Assembly (NCBI GenBank): GCA_900554695.1
Contig: USHV01000003.1
Span: 1-64,000 of the forward strand
Source of the DNA: an uncultured Prevotella sp.
GTDB taxonomy: Bacteria > Bacteroidota > Bacteroidia > Bacteroidales > Bacteroidaceae
Direction: 5' to 3'
Length of the DNA stretch: 64,000 bases
The notes under the pieces were generated by a model that worked only from the letters and a program-made list of their open reading frames with translations, made no database searches and was not told the origin of the DNA. Shown here piece after piece: positions 34,201 to 42,682 of this stretch. Made by a program: the position numbers and the translations under genes. Each line of letters starts with the position of its first letter. Position 1 is the stretch's first letter.

Positions 34201-36480
34201 ATGAGAAAATTTATACTTTGTATGTTTCTTACGGTTTCATGTGCTGTGGTAGCCATGGCGGATGAAAAAACAGACCTAGTGAGATATGTGAATACTCTCC
34301 AAGGAACAAATTCCAATTTCACCATAACCCACGGCAATACATATCCTTCCGTGACGCTTCCCTTTGGTATGCACTCATGGTCGGCACAGACCGGAGTTAA
34401 CGGCGACGGATGGAAGTATCAGTATGACAGAGATTCCATACGCGCGTTCCAGCAGGCCCATCAGTGCAGCTCCTGGACCAACGATTATTTTGTTTACAGT
34501 CTTATGCCGGTGTCGGGCAGGCTGAAGGTTGACCAGTATGAGAGGGCTGCAAGGTTCAGTCACAAGAACGAGACGGCGAAACCTCATTATTACAGTGTAC
34601 TTTTCGACAATGGAACAAAGGCCGAAATATCTCCTGTGGAAAGAGGCGCCCATCTGCGTTTCTCATTCCCCAAGGGTGAGAAGGCTTTTGTGGTGCTCGA
34701 CGGTTATACGGGCATGTCTTCAGTGAATATCGATCCCAAGGCGCGCAGAATAACCGGATACGTGAGAAACGGCCGCCTGCTCCACCCCGGCTCACGCAAT
34801 TATTTCGTGATAGAGTTCGACAAACCGTTTGTCTCTTTCGGCACATGGGACAACACTACGGGAGAGATTTTCTCCGGAAGACTGTCTGACGAAGGCAAGG
34901 GTAAGGGCGCTTATATAGAATTTGCGAAAGGCACAAGGGTGCAGATAAAGACTGCATCGTCGTATATAAGTCCGGCACAGGCCGACCTGAATCTCACAAG
35001 AGAGCTTTCAGGATTCAAGTCGTTCGACCAGACAAAGCAGGCGGCATGGAGAATATGGAACAAACATCTGTCGCGCATTCTGGTGGAGGACGACAACGAG
35101 GAAAACAAAGCCACATTCTATTCGTGCTTCTTTAGGGCAAGCATATTCTCAAGAAAGTATTATGAGCTCGATGCCGAAGGCAAACCTTATTATAGAAGTC
35201 CTAACGACAACAAGATATATTCGGGCTACTATTACACGGACACGGGCTTCTGGGACACGTTCAGGGCGCAGTTCCCTTTGACCTGCATACTCCATCCTAC
35301 CATGCAGGGACGCTACATGAACGCCATGCTCGACTGTCAGAAACAGTTCGGGTGGCTGCCCTCATGGTCATTCCCTTTCGAACAGGGAGGAATGATAGGC
35401 AACCACGCCATATCACTCTTTGCCGATGCATGGGCCAAAGGTCTGCGCACGTTCAAGCCGGAGGATGTTCTGAAAGCCTATCTCCACGAAGTGACAAACG
35501 ACGGGCCGGGTAATCCGGCCAACGGCAGAAAGGGCTGGAAAGAATATTTCACGTTGGGCTATATTCCTTATCCAGATGTGAGAGAAGCCACGGCAAAGAC
35601 TCTGGAATACACCTATGACGACTGGTGCGCATACGAACTGGCAAGAGTTACTGGAAACAGTTATTACGAGGAGATATTCAAAAAACAGATATACAATTAT
35701 AAAAACGTGTTCGATGCTTCCACCGGATTCATGAGAGGACGCCATAAGGACGGCACATGGGTTGAGAATTTCGATCCGGCCGAATGGGGCGGTCCGTTCA
35801 CCGAGGGTTGCGCATGGCATTACCTGTGGTCGGTGTTCCACGATCCGGCAGGTCTGGTATCGCTCCTCGGAGGCGACAAGGCCTTCGTTGCCAAGATGGA
35901 CTCCGTATTCACCGTTTCCAACGAGTTTAAGGTCGGTACATACGGTTTTGCCATACACGAGATGACAGAGATGAAGGTGGCAAACATGGGACAGTATGCC
36001 CACGGCAACCAGCCAATACAACACATGGTGTATCTTTACAACTACGCAGGCGCTCCATGGAAGTCGCAGCAGAAGGCCAGAGAGGTGATGACACGCCTTT
36101 ACAATTCTACAGAAAATGGCTATCCGGGCGATGAAGACCAGGGACAGACTTCGTCGTGGTATGTGCTGAGCGCGCTCGGATTCTACAGCGTATGTCCCGG
36201 AACCGACCAGTATGTTCTGGGAAGTCCTCTTTTCAAGAAGGTGACAGTGACGATGGAAGACGGTCGGAAATTCGTCATAGAGGCAGAAGGTAACAGCAAG
36301 GATGCCGTATATATACAGGAAGCTGCGCTGAACGGAAAGCCTCATACAAGAAACTATCTGACGTATAAGGAGATTGTGGACGGCGGAGTGTTCCGTCTCA
36401 AGATGTCCGACAAACCTAATACATCAAGAGGTACGGACATATCGGATAGACCTTATTCTGTTTCGACAGCGGATAAATGA
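34201..36480 (+). CDS. GH92 family alpha-mannosidase-like enzyme with Glu-to-Gln change at the acid position
   Basis: A 759-residue exported glycosidase with a signal peptide (residues 1-20, ending AMA). It has the GH92 N-terminal beta-sandwich (GNTYPSVTLPFGMHSW) and the (alpha/alpha)6 barrel. GH92 enzymes are Ca-dependent inverting exo-alpha-mannosidases. The catalytic base region YPGDEDQGQTSSWY is intact (D644, D646). The acid motif, usually GNEPxxH, reads GNQPIQH, placing Gln604 where the general acid Glu is expected. As I recall, a natural Glu-to-Gln change in a characterised GH92 enzyme is linked to cleavage of mannose-1-phosphate-6-mannose linkages, where no acid is needed. Preceded by three promoter modules. 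No SusC/D genes adjoin it. Confidence 0.92.
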   Translation: MRKFILCMFLTVSCAVVAMADEKTDLVRYVNTLQGTNSNFTITHGNTYPSVTLPFGMHSWSAQTGVNGDGWKYQYDRDSIRAFQQAHQCSSWTNDYFVYSLMPVSGRLKVDQYERAARFSHKNETAKPHYYSVLFDNGTKAEISPVERGAHLRFSFPKGEKAFVVLDGYTGMSSVNIDPKARRITGYVRNGRLLHPGSRNYFVIEFDKPFVSFGTWDNTTGEIFSGRLSDEGKGKGAYIEFAKGTRVQIKTASSYISPAQADLNLTRELSGFKSFDQTKQAAWRIWNKHLSRILVEDDNEENKATFYSCFFRASIFSRKYYELDAEGKPYYRSPNDNKIYSGYYYTDTGFWDTFRAQFPLTCILHPTMQGRYMNAMLDCQKQFGWLPSWSFPFEQGGMIGNHAISLFADAWAKGLRTFKPEDVLKAYLHEVTNDGPGNPANGRKGWKEYFTLGYIPYPDVREATAKTLEYTYDDWCAYELARVTGNSYYEEIFKKQIYNYKNVFDASTGFMRGRHKDGTWVENFDPAEWGGPFTEGCAWHYLWSVFHDPAGLVSLLGGDKAFVAKMDSVFTVSNEFKVGTYGFAIHEMTEMKVANMGQYAHGNQPIQHMVYLYNYAGAPWKSQQKAREVMTRLYNSTENGYPGDEDQGQTSSWYVLSALGFYSVCPGTDQYVLGSPLFKKVTVTMEDGRKFVIEAEGNSKDAVYIQEAALNGKPHTRNYLTYKEIVDGGVFRLKMSDKPNTSRGTDISDRPYSVSTADK

Positions 36481-36975
36481 TGAAAAGTGATTGTACAATG
36501 AATAAATATCACACTTAAATTACAATTTTTTTCAGATGAATAATAAAAGCAGAAAAAATCTATTATATTTGTACCTGTAAAGATTGCAGATGCTGTAATG
36601 AAATATATTATAATAGAAATAGTATTCTGTATTAATGACATGTAAAGTTATTTTTAATAATAAAAATATAAATACAAATTAAAATCATTTTGCCTATGAA
36701 ATAGTTTCAAATGAAAAAAGACATATAGTAAAAGAGCGTTAGCTTTATTCATTGCAACCCGAAATCTGGAAAATTTCATAACATTGCAAATAATAAGGTT
36801 ACCGTTCATGCCGTTTGGCGTGAACTGACTTTATTGTAATGTGGGTATTCCAGAACCTCGGGTGCGTAAAGTTTGGTTTCACGCCATTTTTACGTTTTTG
36901 TCTGTCATAACTAAAAGATTCATCATTTATTAACCGCATGGCTTGAAACCGGTTATGCACAAAAACATCAAAATC
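36481..36975. other. AT-rich intergenic region
   Basis: TATATTTG at 36564-36571 is a possible -7 box. The separated inverted pair GGCGTGAA (about 36820) and TTCACGCC (about 36890) could form a long-range hairpin in a leader. No gene is visible. Confidence 0.45.
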
Positions 36976-37584
36976 ATGAAAATTAAAAATTTATTGTTTC
37001 TCGTTCCAATGTTAGTAATGTCATTATGTCTTGTTTCTTGTGGAGATGATGACGATGACGATTTAAATAACGGAAATTCAAATGGAGATAATACGGAAAT
37101 AAAAGGCGATTATACTGCAACAACATCGGTAAAAACTATAACTCTAGCATGCCAACATGGTTATATAGGAAATAAGAGTGAAGATGAAAAAAAAATTTAT
37201 GAGGATTTTAATAATTTATATACATTAGCCTTATCTGGTGGAAATATTTGTTTTACTCATTATGTAAGAAACTCAGGATATTTTTCAACTACATTTTCAT
37301 TTGGGGATAAAGATAAATATCATGGAATAAAAGATATAGGTAAAGTTGGTTCTTTGTCTAATATAAATTCAAAAGAAAGAGTCAACGATTATACAAAGAG
37401 TTATGTGTTTGCAGGAGATCCTAGGTGGTATAATTTTTCTATTGTACAACCCAATCATGGCTATACTACATATTTCACAACGGAAAACAACGAAGTTAAA
37501 TATATGCGTATTTTCATAAAAGGCTACAGTCTCAGTGATGATGTAGGCCTTGCTTCAATTACAATCCAATACCAATTATATTAA
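36976..37584 (+). CDS. Predicted surface lipoprotein, unknown
   Basis: A 202-residue protein from ATG 36976, chosen because it begins the signal peptide MKIKNLLFLVPMLVMSLCLV directly; in-frame TTG 36943 and ATG 36955 lie upstream. The lipobox LVSC is followed by GDDDDDD, an acidic stretch of the type that sends Bacteroidetes lipoproteins to the cell surface. The mature part is rich in Asn, Tyr, Gly and Lys and looks beta-structured; no domain recognised. The gene is clearly more AT-rich than the GH92 gene beside it, which suggests separate origin. Confidence 0.7.
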   Translation: MKIKNLLFLVPMLVMSLCLVSCGDDDDDDLNNGNSNGDNTEIKGDYTATTSVKTITLACQHGYIGNKSEDEKKIYEDFNNLYTLALSGGNICFTHYVRNSGYFSTTFSFGDKDKYHGIKDIGKVGSLSNINSKERVNDYTKSYVFAGDPRWYNFSIVQPNHGYTTYFTTENNEVKYMRIFIKGYSLSDDVGLASITIQYQLY

Positions 37585-37646
37585 ATAAAGTGAGTTAAAA
37601 TATAAATATATCATCATTTTTTTATATTGAATTCATTTTGAAAAAT

Positions 37647-37687
37647 AGTAGTTGCAGACATTCTTATTAGAATTGTCTGCAACTATT
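37647..37687 (-). terminator. Terminator of the sigma/anti-sigma operon
   Basis: A stem of about 14 bp (37647-37660 with 37674-37687), followed on the minus strand by a TATTTTT tract. It lies 24 bp beyond the stop of the minus gene ending at 37711 and may also serve the plus-strand lipoprotein. Confidence 0.75.
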
Positions 37688-37710
37688 CAAGAGAAATTTA
37701 ATAATATATT

Positions 37711-38292
37711 TTACTTTTCATTGAACTGTTCCACCAGTTCGCGGCAGTTCTTCACGTGTTTTATGTACCGCAGCCACGCAATGACGCACGCTAAGGCGGT
37801 GAATGTCATGCCTGACACTACGATGAACTGTGCTGTGTCCGGATTGTCCGCTCGGGCATACATCCGTGTGAAGATGTAGGCAATCATTACAACCGACGGA
37901 AGAAGAGCTGCCAGCAACATCCGGTTGTAGAATCTGCGGTAGCCTGCAATCTTTTCCGTGACCGTCCGCACATCGTCGTTCAGCAGATTGTCCATGCCCA
38001 GCTTGCGGTTCATCCATACGGTGGCAAACAGGTCGGCCGCAGCCCACAACGACACCAGTATGCCGAACAGTATGGGCCAGTCTATGATAATGCAAATCAT
38101 CATAACCACCGGAACTGTCGTGATGTCGAGTATCATTCTGTATCCTATTTCACGGTTTACGGCCCCTGCCGGCTGCTTGCGCATCGCCCTGAAAACCTTT
38201 TCGTTCAGCTTATGCTGCACTTCCATTTCTTCCTTAAAGACCTCATAGTCTTTTCTCAGTGCCTGAAGTTCTTTTTCAATATTCTTTTCCAT
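37711..38292 (-). CDS. Four-helix membrane protein cotranscribed with ECF sigma (possible anti-sigma)
   Basis: A 193-residue protein. The N-terminal ~50 residues are charged and probably coiled coil (EKELQALRKDYEVFKEEMEV). Four hydrophobic segments follow (around VPVVMMICIII, LFGILVSLWAAADLF, LLAALLPSVVMIAYIF and FIVVSGMTFTALACVIA), with a basic C-terminal end. I recognise no domain. It lies 10 bp downstream of the ECF sigma factor gene, so a regulatory partner such as a membrane anti-sigma factor is a reasonable inference, although no zinc-binding anti-sigma motif (HxxxCxxC) is present. Confidence 0.7.
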   Translation of the reverse strand: MEKNIEKELQALRKDYEVFKEEMEVQHKLNEKVFRAMRKQPAGAVNREIGYRMILDITTVPVVMMICIIIDWPILFGILVSLWAAADLFATVWMNRKLGMDNLLNDDVRTVTEKIAGYRRFYNRMLLAALLPSVVMIAYIFTRMYARADNPDTAQFIVVSGMTFTALACVIAWLRYIKHVKNCRELVEQFNEK

Positions 38293-38302
38293 ACGATTTT
38301 TT

Positions 38303-38785
38303 TTACTTGTTAGACATTTTCTTTAGCAGCTCCTTAATGCGTACCAGTTTGAACGACACATTCTTGACCGATATTCCCAGTATGGCGCCAATCTCGTTGT
38401 AGCTCAGGCCTTCAAGCCACAGCAGGATGACGCTTCTGTCCACCAGTCCCAACGCATTGATTCGCTTATAGAGTTGTTTCACCTGCAGGTTCTTTTCCAT
38501 TTTGTGGTCCGTGTCCGTACTGATGCCCAAGTCCAGCCGTTCGTGTTCACGCTTCTTGCGGTTGCTGAAGTTTATGCAATAGTTCAGACTTACACGGTAA
38601 ATCCATGTTCTTATGTCGCTTTTCCCTTCAAAACCATCGAAGCCTTTCCACAGACGCAACAGTATTTCCTGATAAAGATCGTCCACCTCGTCCGTGTTGT
38701 TCGAGAACATATAGCAGACCGTGTATATCGTGCGTTCGTGCTTTTGAATGATAGCAGTAAACTGTTCTTCTTTTGTGTTCATCAT
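38303..38785 (-). CDS. ECF-type RNA polymerase sigma factor
   Basis: A 160-residue sigma-70 family protein of ECF size. Region 2 is visible (YTVCYMFSNNTDEVDDLYQE, then ILLRLWKGFDGFEGKSDIRTW). Region 4 is also visible (LVDRSVILLWLEGLSYNEIG, then AILGISVKNVSFKLVRIKELL). It directs RNA polymerase to a small regulon in response to an unknown signal. Two ATG codons open the frame (38785 and 38782). The downstream membrane protein, 10 bp away, is a candidate anti-sigma. No FecR-type anti-sigma or SusC/D pair adjoins it. Confidence 0.92.
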   Translation of the reverse strand: MMNTKEEQFTAIIQKHERTIYTVCYMFSNNTDEVDDLYQEILLRLWKGFDGFEGKSDIRTWIYRVSLNYCINFSNRKKREHERLDLGISTDTDHKMEKNLQVKQLYKRINALGLVDRSVILLWLEGLSYNEIGAILGISVKNVSFKLVRIKELLKKMSNK

Positions 38786-38960
38786 TTACTTTTTACACAT
38801 TAGACCACCATGTGTGGTAAAAACTATACGGGCGTGGCATATTTTTATTGTTTTCTTTCGTAGAAGTCGTATGTGTGTCCATTCCTTTTGCTTCCCGCTG
38901 TGGTTAAACAAAATGAAATAAATACTTCGGCAGTGTTTTAAACTTCGAATACAATTAAAG

Positions 38961-41465
38961 TTATTCACTGTCGTTTAACTGAATGTGTCTGAATGTGAAA
39001 TGTATTCTTCTTTCGTATTGACTTTCCTTCAGTTTGTCCATAAACTGTATATACTCCTTTATAGCTTCGGTTTGTGGTTGTATGCTTTTTACAAAGGTTT
39101 CATAATTGTCCCAGCTCCCCCAGACGTATCTGGCAAATTCGGATATGCCATACATCTTTTCATCATTTGGACGGTCGAAAGATATAAGGTCAATAATAAG
39201 TTCTGTTTTATGTCTGTCTACATATTTAAGGAATAAATAGTTTATTTCCTGAACTCTTTCTTTTGTATTGCTGTTGGATATCAGGTATCCTTCGTTTTCC
39301 AATTCAGAATAGTCTTTTATATTCAGTGCTTCCCAATAATATTTATAAATATCATGGAGTTTCACGTCTTCGGCTATTGCTTTTTTGTAATGTTTAAATC
39401 TTATATCTCTTAGTTCTCTTTTCTTCAAAAAATAGTTTTTATTTTTATTTTCGTATGAATATAAGAAAGATGAAACAAATCTTGACGGACTGTTTTCCAT
39501 CATTGTATCTTTAATAAAAATTCTAAATGTTATTATGTTGTCGAAAAATTTTTTATCATTGATTTTAGAAATCAAATTATATTCGTTTATGAAATTCTCA
39601 GGAACGAAGTTTCCCATATAAAACATAAGGCGTATGAGTTTTCTGTACTCAATCTGATTTTTAGGTTCATAATACTCAAGTTGTCTTGTCAGTGATTTGG
39701 CTTTTGAATCTAATACAGGATTGATTTTTCTAATAATTTCGTTGTAATCCATATTCCACAACGAGTTGAATTCTTCTGCCGGATAGTCTTCTTCCATAAG
39801 TGTATCATAGAAATATCTCTCTATTGCAAATACGTTGTTTATTGATTTTGTATTTTTTGTATAATCATATTCAGGGAAAAGTCGTTTCACAATTTTCATT
39901 ATGTTTCTTTTCTGATTCTCATCATAATTGAACTGATATTTCCATACAGCGTTAAGATCTATTTTGTCATTATACATACTGTCTTTATTATTGTCTTTAT
40001 CTTGTGAATAAAGAATCAATTTTTCTCCTCTATCTGCAAGTATTCTTTTGTGATTTTTTGCCAGAAAATTATAAACAGGCTGGTATTTCATTTTTAAAAT
40101 AAGCAGGTTCATAAGATCTGTGAGGTCTATGTTTCCATGCAGATATTTGTATGTGGAACGAAACATGTTAGTGAAGTGTTTCACGTCACGTATGTTGGTT
40201 AGTTCATCTGCGAAAAATCCTGTGATACGATATTGTGGTGTGAGTATTTTTTTAAGTTCCTCTTTTTCTTCTACGAATGTTGAACACAGTTCGTAGAGTT
40301 GCTCATAGAGTTTTTCCTTGTCAAAGTTAGGCAGGATGTATTCCACTTGGAATATTTTCTCGAGAAATATTCCGGGAGAATAAATACTGAGATTTTTAAT
40401 GGCTTGTACCAGATAATTATGATCGTATGCCGCAACGAATCGTAAGTTAGGAAAATTGGCACTGTTGCGTATTATCTTCAGAACTTCCATTATTTCTTTT
40501 GATTCGAGTCTGTCCAGATCGTCGATGAATATGACGATAGGTTGTTTTATATTCAATAAAGTTTCTTCAAGTTTCTTTCTGCGGAATTCCAGTGTTTGTT
40601 TATGCCATTTTTTCAGAATGCGCGACAGAATGTTCAGTGTTTCCATCTCCGAACCGTCGAGCAGTTCAGCGTAAGCCATGAGGTCTTCGGACAAAGATGT
40701 ATTGTATATTCTCAGACTTTTGTTAAGTTCTGTAAAGAAAGCCTGTGTCAGATTTGTGTCTGTTCCGTATATCCACGGTGAGAAATCAATGATTATAGCT
40801 TTGTTTTCCATCTGTTTTTTCATCATGTTTATGAATGATGTTTTTCCAAAGCCCCATGGAGCAACAATGCCCAATGTGAATGCGCCTGAGGATATGTTTG
40901 TGTCAAGAAGTTTGTTTGCCATGCTTTCCGCAAACTGTGCATGTCCAAAACAATCATATTTTTTGTTGTCGATTGGATTGTCTATGATAAAAGCGTTGTT
41001 GGGATTTGGCGTATATACAGGTTTGTGAGGAATAATTCTCAGAACCGTAACGCCGACGCAATAGAACGGAACGACATCTATGTAGCACAGAAAGTCGGAA
41101 GCGAACATTTCTGTAAAAATCCATGTTTGATTGACAAATCTGTAGTATGCCCATATCATTATGACAAGAATCATCATAAATATTTTTCCTGCGGAAATGT
41201 GTTCGTGTCGTTTCCATTCTGCATGCAGACGTAATGATATAAACAGTATGATAAAGATTATGAGCAGACGGCTGACGGTGGTGTCCTGAAATGTTGAAAG
41301 AAAAGGCCCTACAATATATTCGGATAACTTCCTTTCAAAAAATTGATGGAAGAGGCAATAGAATACAAACAGGACGGCCCACATTCTGTTTTCGTTTTCT
41401 ATTGATTCGTACATCTCTTTGATGAAACTCTTGTATTTTCTTTCTTTTTCTTCGTTTTTTCCCAT
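38961..41465 (-). CDS. KAP family P-loop NTPase with N-terminal membrane region
   Basis: An 834-residue protein. Residues about 28-150 contain four hydrophobic segments (e.g. WAVLFVFYCLFHQF, LLIIFIILFISL, IFMMILVIMIWAYY). The KAP ATPase follows: Walker A APWGFGKTS with K208, and Walker B IVIFIDDLDRLE with D315/D316. The large C-terminal helical region has no known domain. In many KAP proteins the membrane segments are inserted within the ATPase; here they precede it. KAP NTPases are linked to membrane-associated signalling complexes, and in bacteria some are found in phage-defence loci, but no other defence gene is adjacent. The gene is markedly AT-rich compared with its neighbours, suggesting horizontal transfer. 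Confidence 0.9.
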   Translation of the reverse strand: MGKNEEKERKYKSFIKEMYESIENENRMWAVLFVFYCLFHQFFERKLSEYIVGPFLSTFQDTTVSRLLIIFIILFISLRLHAEWKRHEHISAGKIFMMILVIMIWAYYRFVNQTWIFTEMFASDFLCYIDVVPFYCVGVTVLRIIPHKPVYTPNPNNAFIIDNPIDNKKYDCFGHAQFAESMANKLLDTNISSGAFTLGIVAPWGFGKTSFINMMKKQMENKAIIIDFSPWIYGTDTNLTQAFFTELNKSLRIYNTSLSEDLMAYAELLDGSEMETLNILSRILKKWHKQTLEFRRKKLEETLLNIKQPIVIFIDDLDRLESKEIMEVLKIIRNSANFPNLRFVAAYDHNYLVQAIKNLSIYSPGIFLEKIFQVEYILPNFDKEKLYEQLYELCSTFVEEKEELKKILTPQYRITGFFADELTNIRDVKHFTNMFRSTYKYLHGNIDLTDLMNLLILKMKYQPVYNFLAKNHKRILADRGEKLILYSQDKDNNKDSMYNDKIDLNAVWKYQFNYDENQKRNIMKIVKRLFPEYDYTKNTKSINNVFAIERYFYDTLMEEDYPAEEFNSLWNMDYNEIIRKINPVLDSKAKSLTRQLEYYEPKNQIEYRKLIRLMFYMGNFVPENFINEYNLISKINDKKFFDNIITFRIFIKDTMMENSPSRFVSSFLYSYENKNKNYFLKKRELRDIRFKHYKKAIAEDVKLHDIYKYYWEALNIKDYSELENEGYLISNSNTKERVQEINYLFLKYVDRHKTELIIDLISFDRPNDEKMYGISEFARYVWGSWDNYETFVKSIQPQTEAIKEYIQFMDKLKESQYERRIHFTFRHIQLNDSE

Positions 41466-41538
41466 TTCTTTGTATTATTGATTAAGTATAACTGATTTGT
41501 GTTATGCTTTTCATATATTCGTGGTTTGCATCACAGTT

Positions 41539-41546
41539 CAAAGGTA
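41539..41546 (-). promoter_or_regulatory. -7 element of the KAP NTPase gene
   Basis: CAAAGGTA on the plus strand reads TACCTTTG on the minus strand, a TAnnTTTG match 74 bp before the KAP start. No clear -33 partner was seen. Confidence 0.45.
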
Positions 41547-41610
41547 TAGAATTTTTATAATAGAATATGTTTGTTTAATGAGAAAATGGTACGATAAGAT
41601 AACATAATAT

Positions 41611-41661
41611 AACGTGAGTTCGACGAATTTTCAAGGACTTACAATTCATCGAGCTCACGTT
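41611..41661. repeat. 19-bp inverted repeat
   Basis: AACGTGAGTTCGACGAATT (41611-41629) and the complement of 41643-41661 agree at 17 of 19 positions, both differences being G-U compatible. It could be a hairpin in RNA, a transposon end or a regulatory site; there is no T-run directly after it. Confidence 0.7.
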
Positions 41662-41905
41662 AAAACACCATTTCTCGTTTAACCTCTTCTGAGCCCAGCA
41701 TCGCGCTTTCTTTGCCAGGTCAGAAAACATACGTGCACGAAAAAAGCCGTATTCTTGCACCGGAGTGCACAGAATACAGCTTTAGGTGATTTAATGAAGC
41801 TATTGCTTCGGTTTTCTTCCGACGGTTTGACAAACTCGCGTTCTTGGGCCGTCCTGATTATGTATGTTTTAAAAACACTGTAATTTATTATCTTAATCTC
41901 TGAGT

Positions 41906-42637
41906 TCAGAATTTGAATGTGATGTATGCTCTGAGCGAAGAGGTGGTGTATTTCTCCTTTATGTCCTCCATGTCTTCGCTTCCTGCCATGATGCTCGAAT
42001 ACTTACCGTTGCCGAAACGTCCTTCGATGCCTATACCTATGGCCTTCCATGATATTTCGCCTCCGTAGGTGAAGAACGATACATAGCTGCCGTTCACGTC
42101 ACCGTCGAGCACGAGCATTGAGTATGAAGGTATGAAACGGAAGTAAGCCGACACTCTCATGTCGCCCACGGGATTGACCGATGCGAGCGCTCCTATCAGC
42201 GCGCCGACGTCGCACTGGTGCATTCCTGATATTAATGCTTCGCCTTCGAAATAGTCGCCGTAGTCGCTTTCCGGATCTTCGTAGTCCTCGAATTTTATGT
42301 AGTTCACGTCAGCACCGAGGTCTATTCCGAATTTAAGTTTTCCCCACAGCGGTTTCTTGTGCAGGAATATCGTGCGTCCGCTTTCCAGGAAGAAACCTAT
42401 GTTGCTCTTCATCTTATCGCCGTAGGTAGGCGCCAGGGTCTGTTTCACATATCCTATCGTCAAGAACTTCTTGCGTCCCCATGTTGAGCTTTCCTTTTTC
42501 TCGCTCTTCGCATTCTCTGTAAGTTCCTTTACTACGTTCTCCAGTGAGTCGATGCGATGCTGTATGCTGTCGTTCGACTGTGCGCTCATTTGTCCGCATA
42601 ACGCCATGGCGCATACCATTAATAATAGCTTTCTCAT
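41906..42637 (-). CDS. Outer-membrane beta-barrel protein with coiled-coil N-terminus
   Basis: A 243-residue protein from the Met that begins MRKLLLMVCAMALCGQMSAQ, a clean signal peptide; an alternative start lies three codons upstream at 42646. A short coiled coil follows (IQHRIDSLENVVKELTENAK). Then amphipathic strands of a small barrel appear (FLTIGYVKQTLAPTYG, KLKFGIDLGADVNYI, AIGIGIEGRFG), ending in SSLRAYITFKF with C-terminal Phe as needed for outer-membrane insertion. Function unknown. The upstream minus gene encodes a lipoprotein and ends 45 bp before it, so they may be cotranscribed. Confidence 0.78.
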   Translation of the reverse strand: MRKLLLMVCAMALCGQMSAQSNDSIQHRIDSLENVVKELTENAKSEKKESSTWGRKKFLTIGYVKQTLAPTYGDKMKSNIGFFLESGRTIFLHKKPLWGKLKFGIDLGADVNYIKFEDYEDPESDYGDYFEGEALISGMHQCDVGALIGALASVNPVGDMRVSAYFRFIPSYSMLVLDGDVNGSYVSFFTYGGEISWKAIGIGIEGRFGNGKYSSIMAGSEDMEDIKEKYTTSSLRAYITFKF

Positions 42638-42682
42638 ATGTCTCATTGGTTTTGTTTAATCAAACTTTCTGTCATGTTTTTC

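Larger units (their letters stand above)
41466..41905. other. Intergenic region, possible remnant of a mobile element
   Basis: Besides the KAP promoter, it contains a 19-bp inverted repeat (41611-41629 with 41643-41661). Right of it lies a stretch (41680-41850) with broken short frames. No intact transposase is visible. Confidence 0.45.

Noticed and set aside
41575..41760. Short minus-strand frame beside the inverted repeat as a transposase remnant
   Set aside because: 61 codons without any recognisable transposase motif; I can only say that the region may be decayed mobile DNA.
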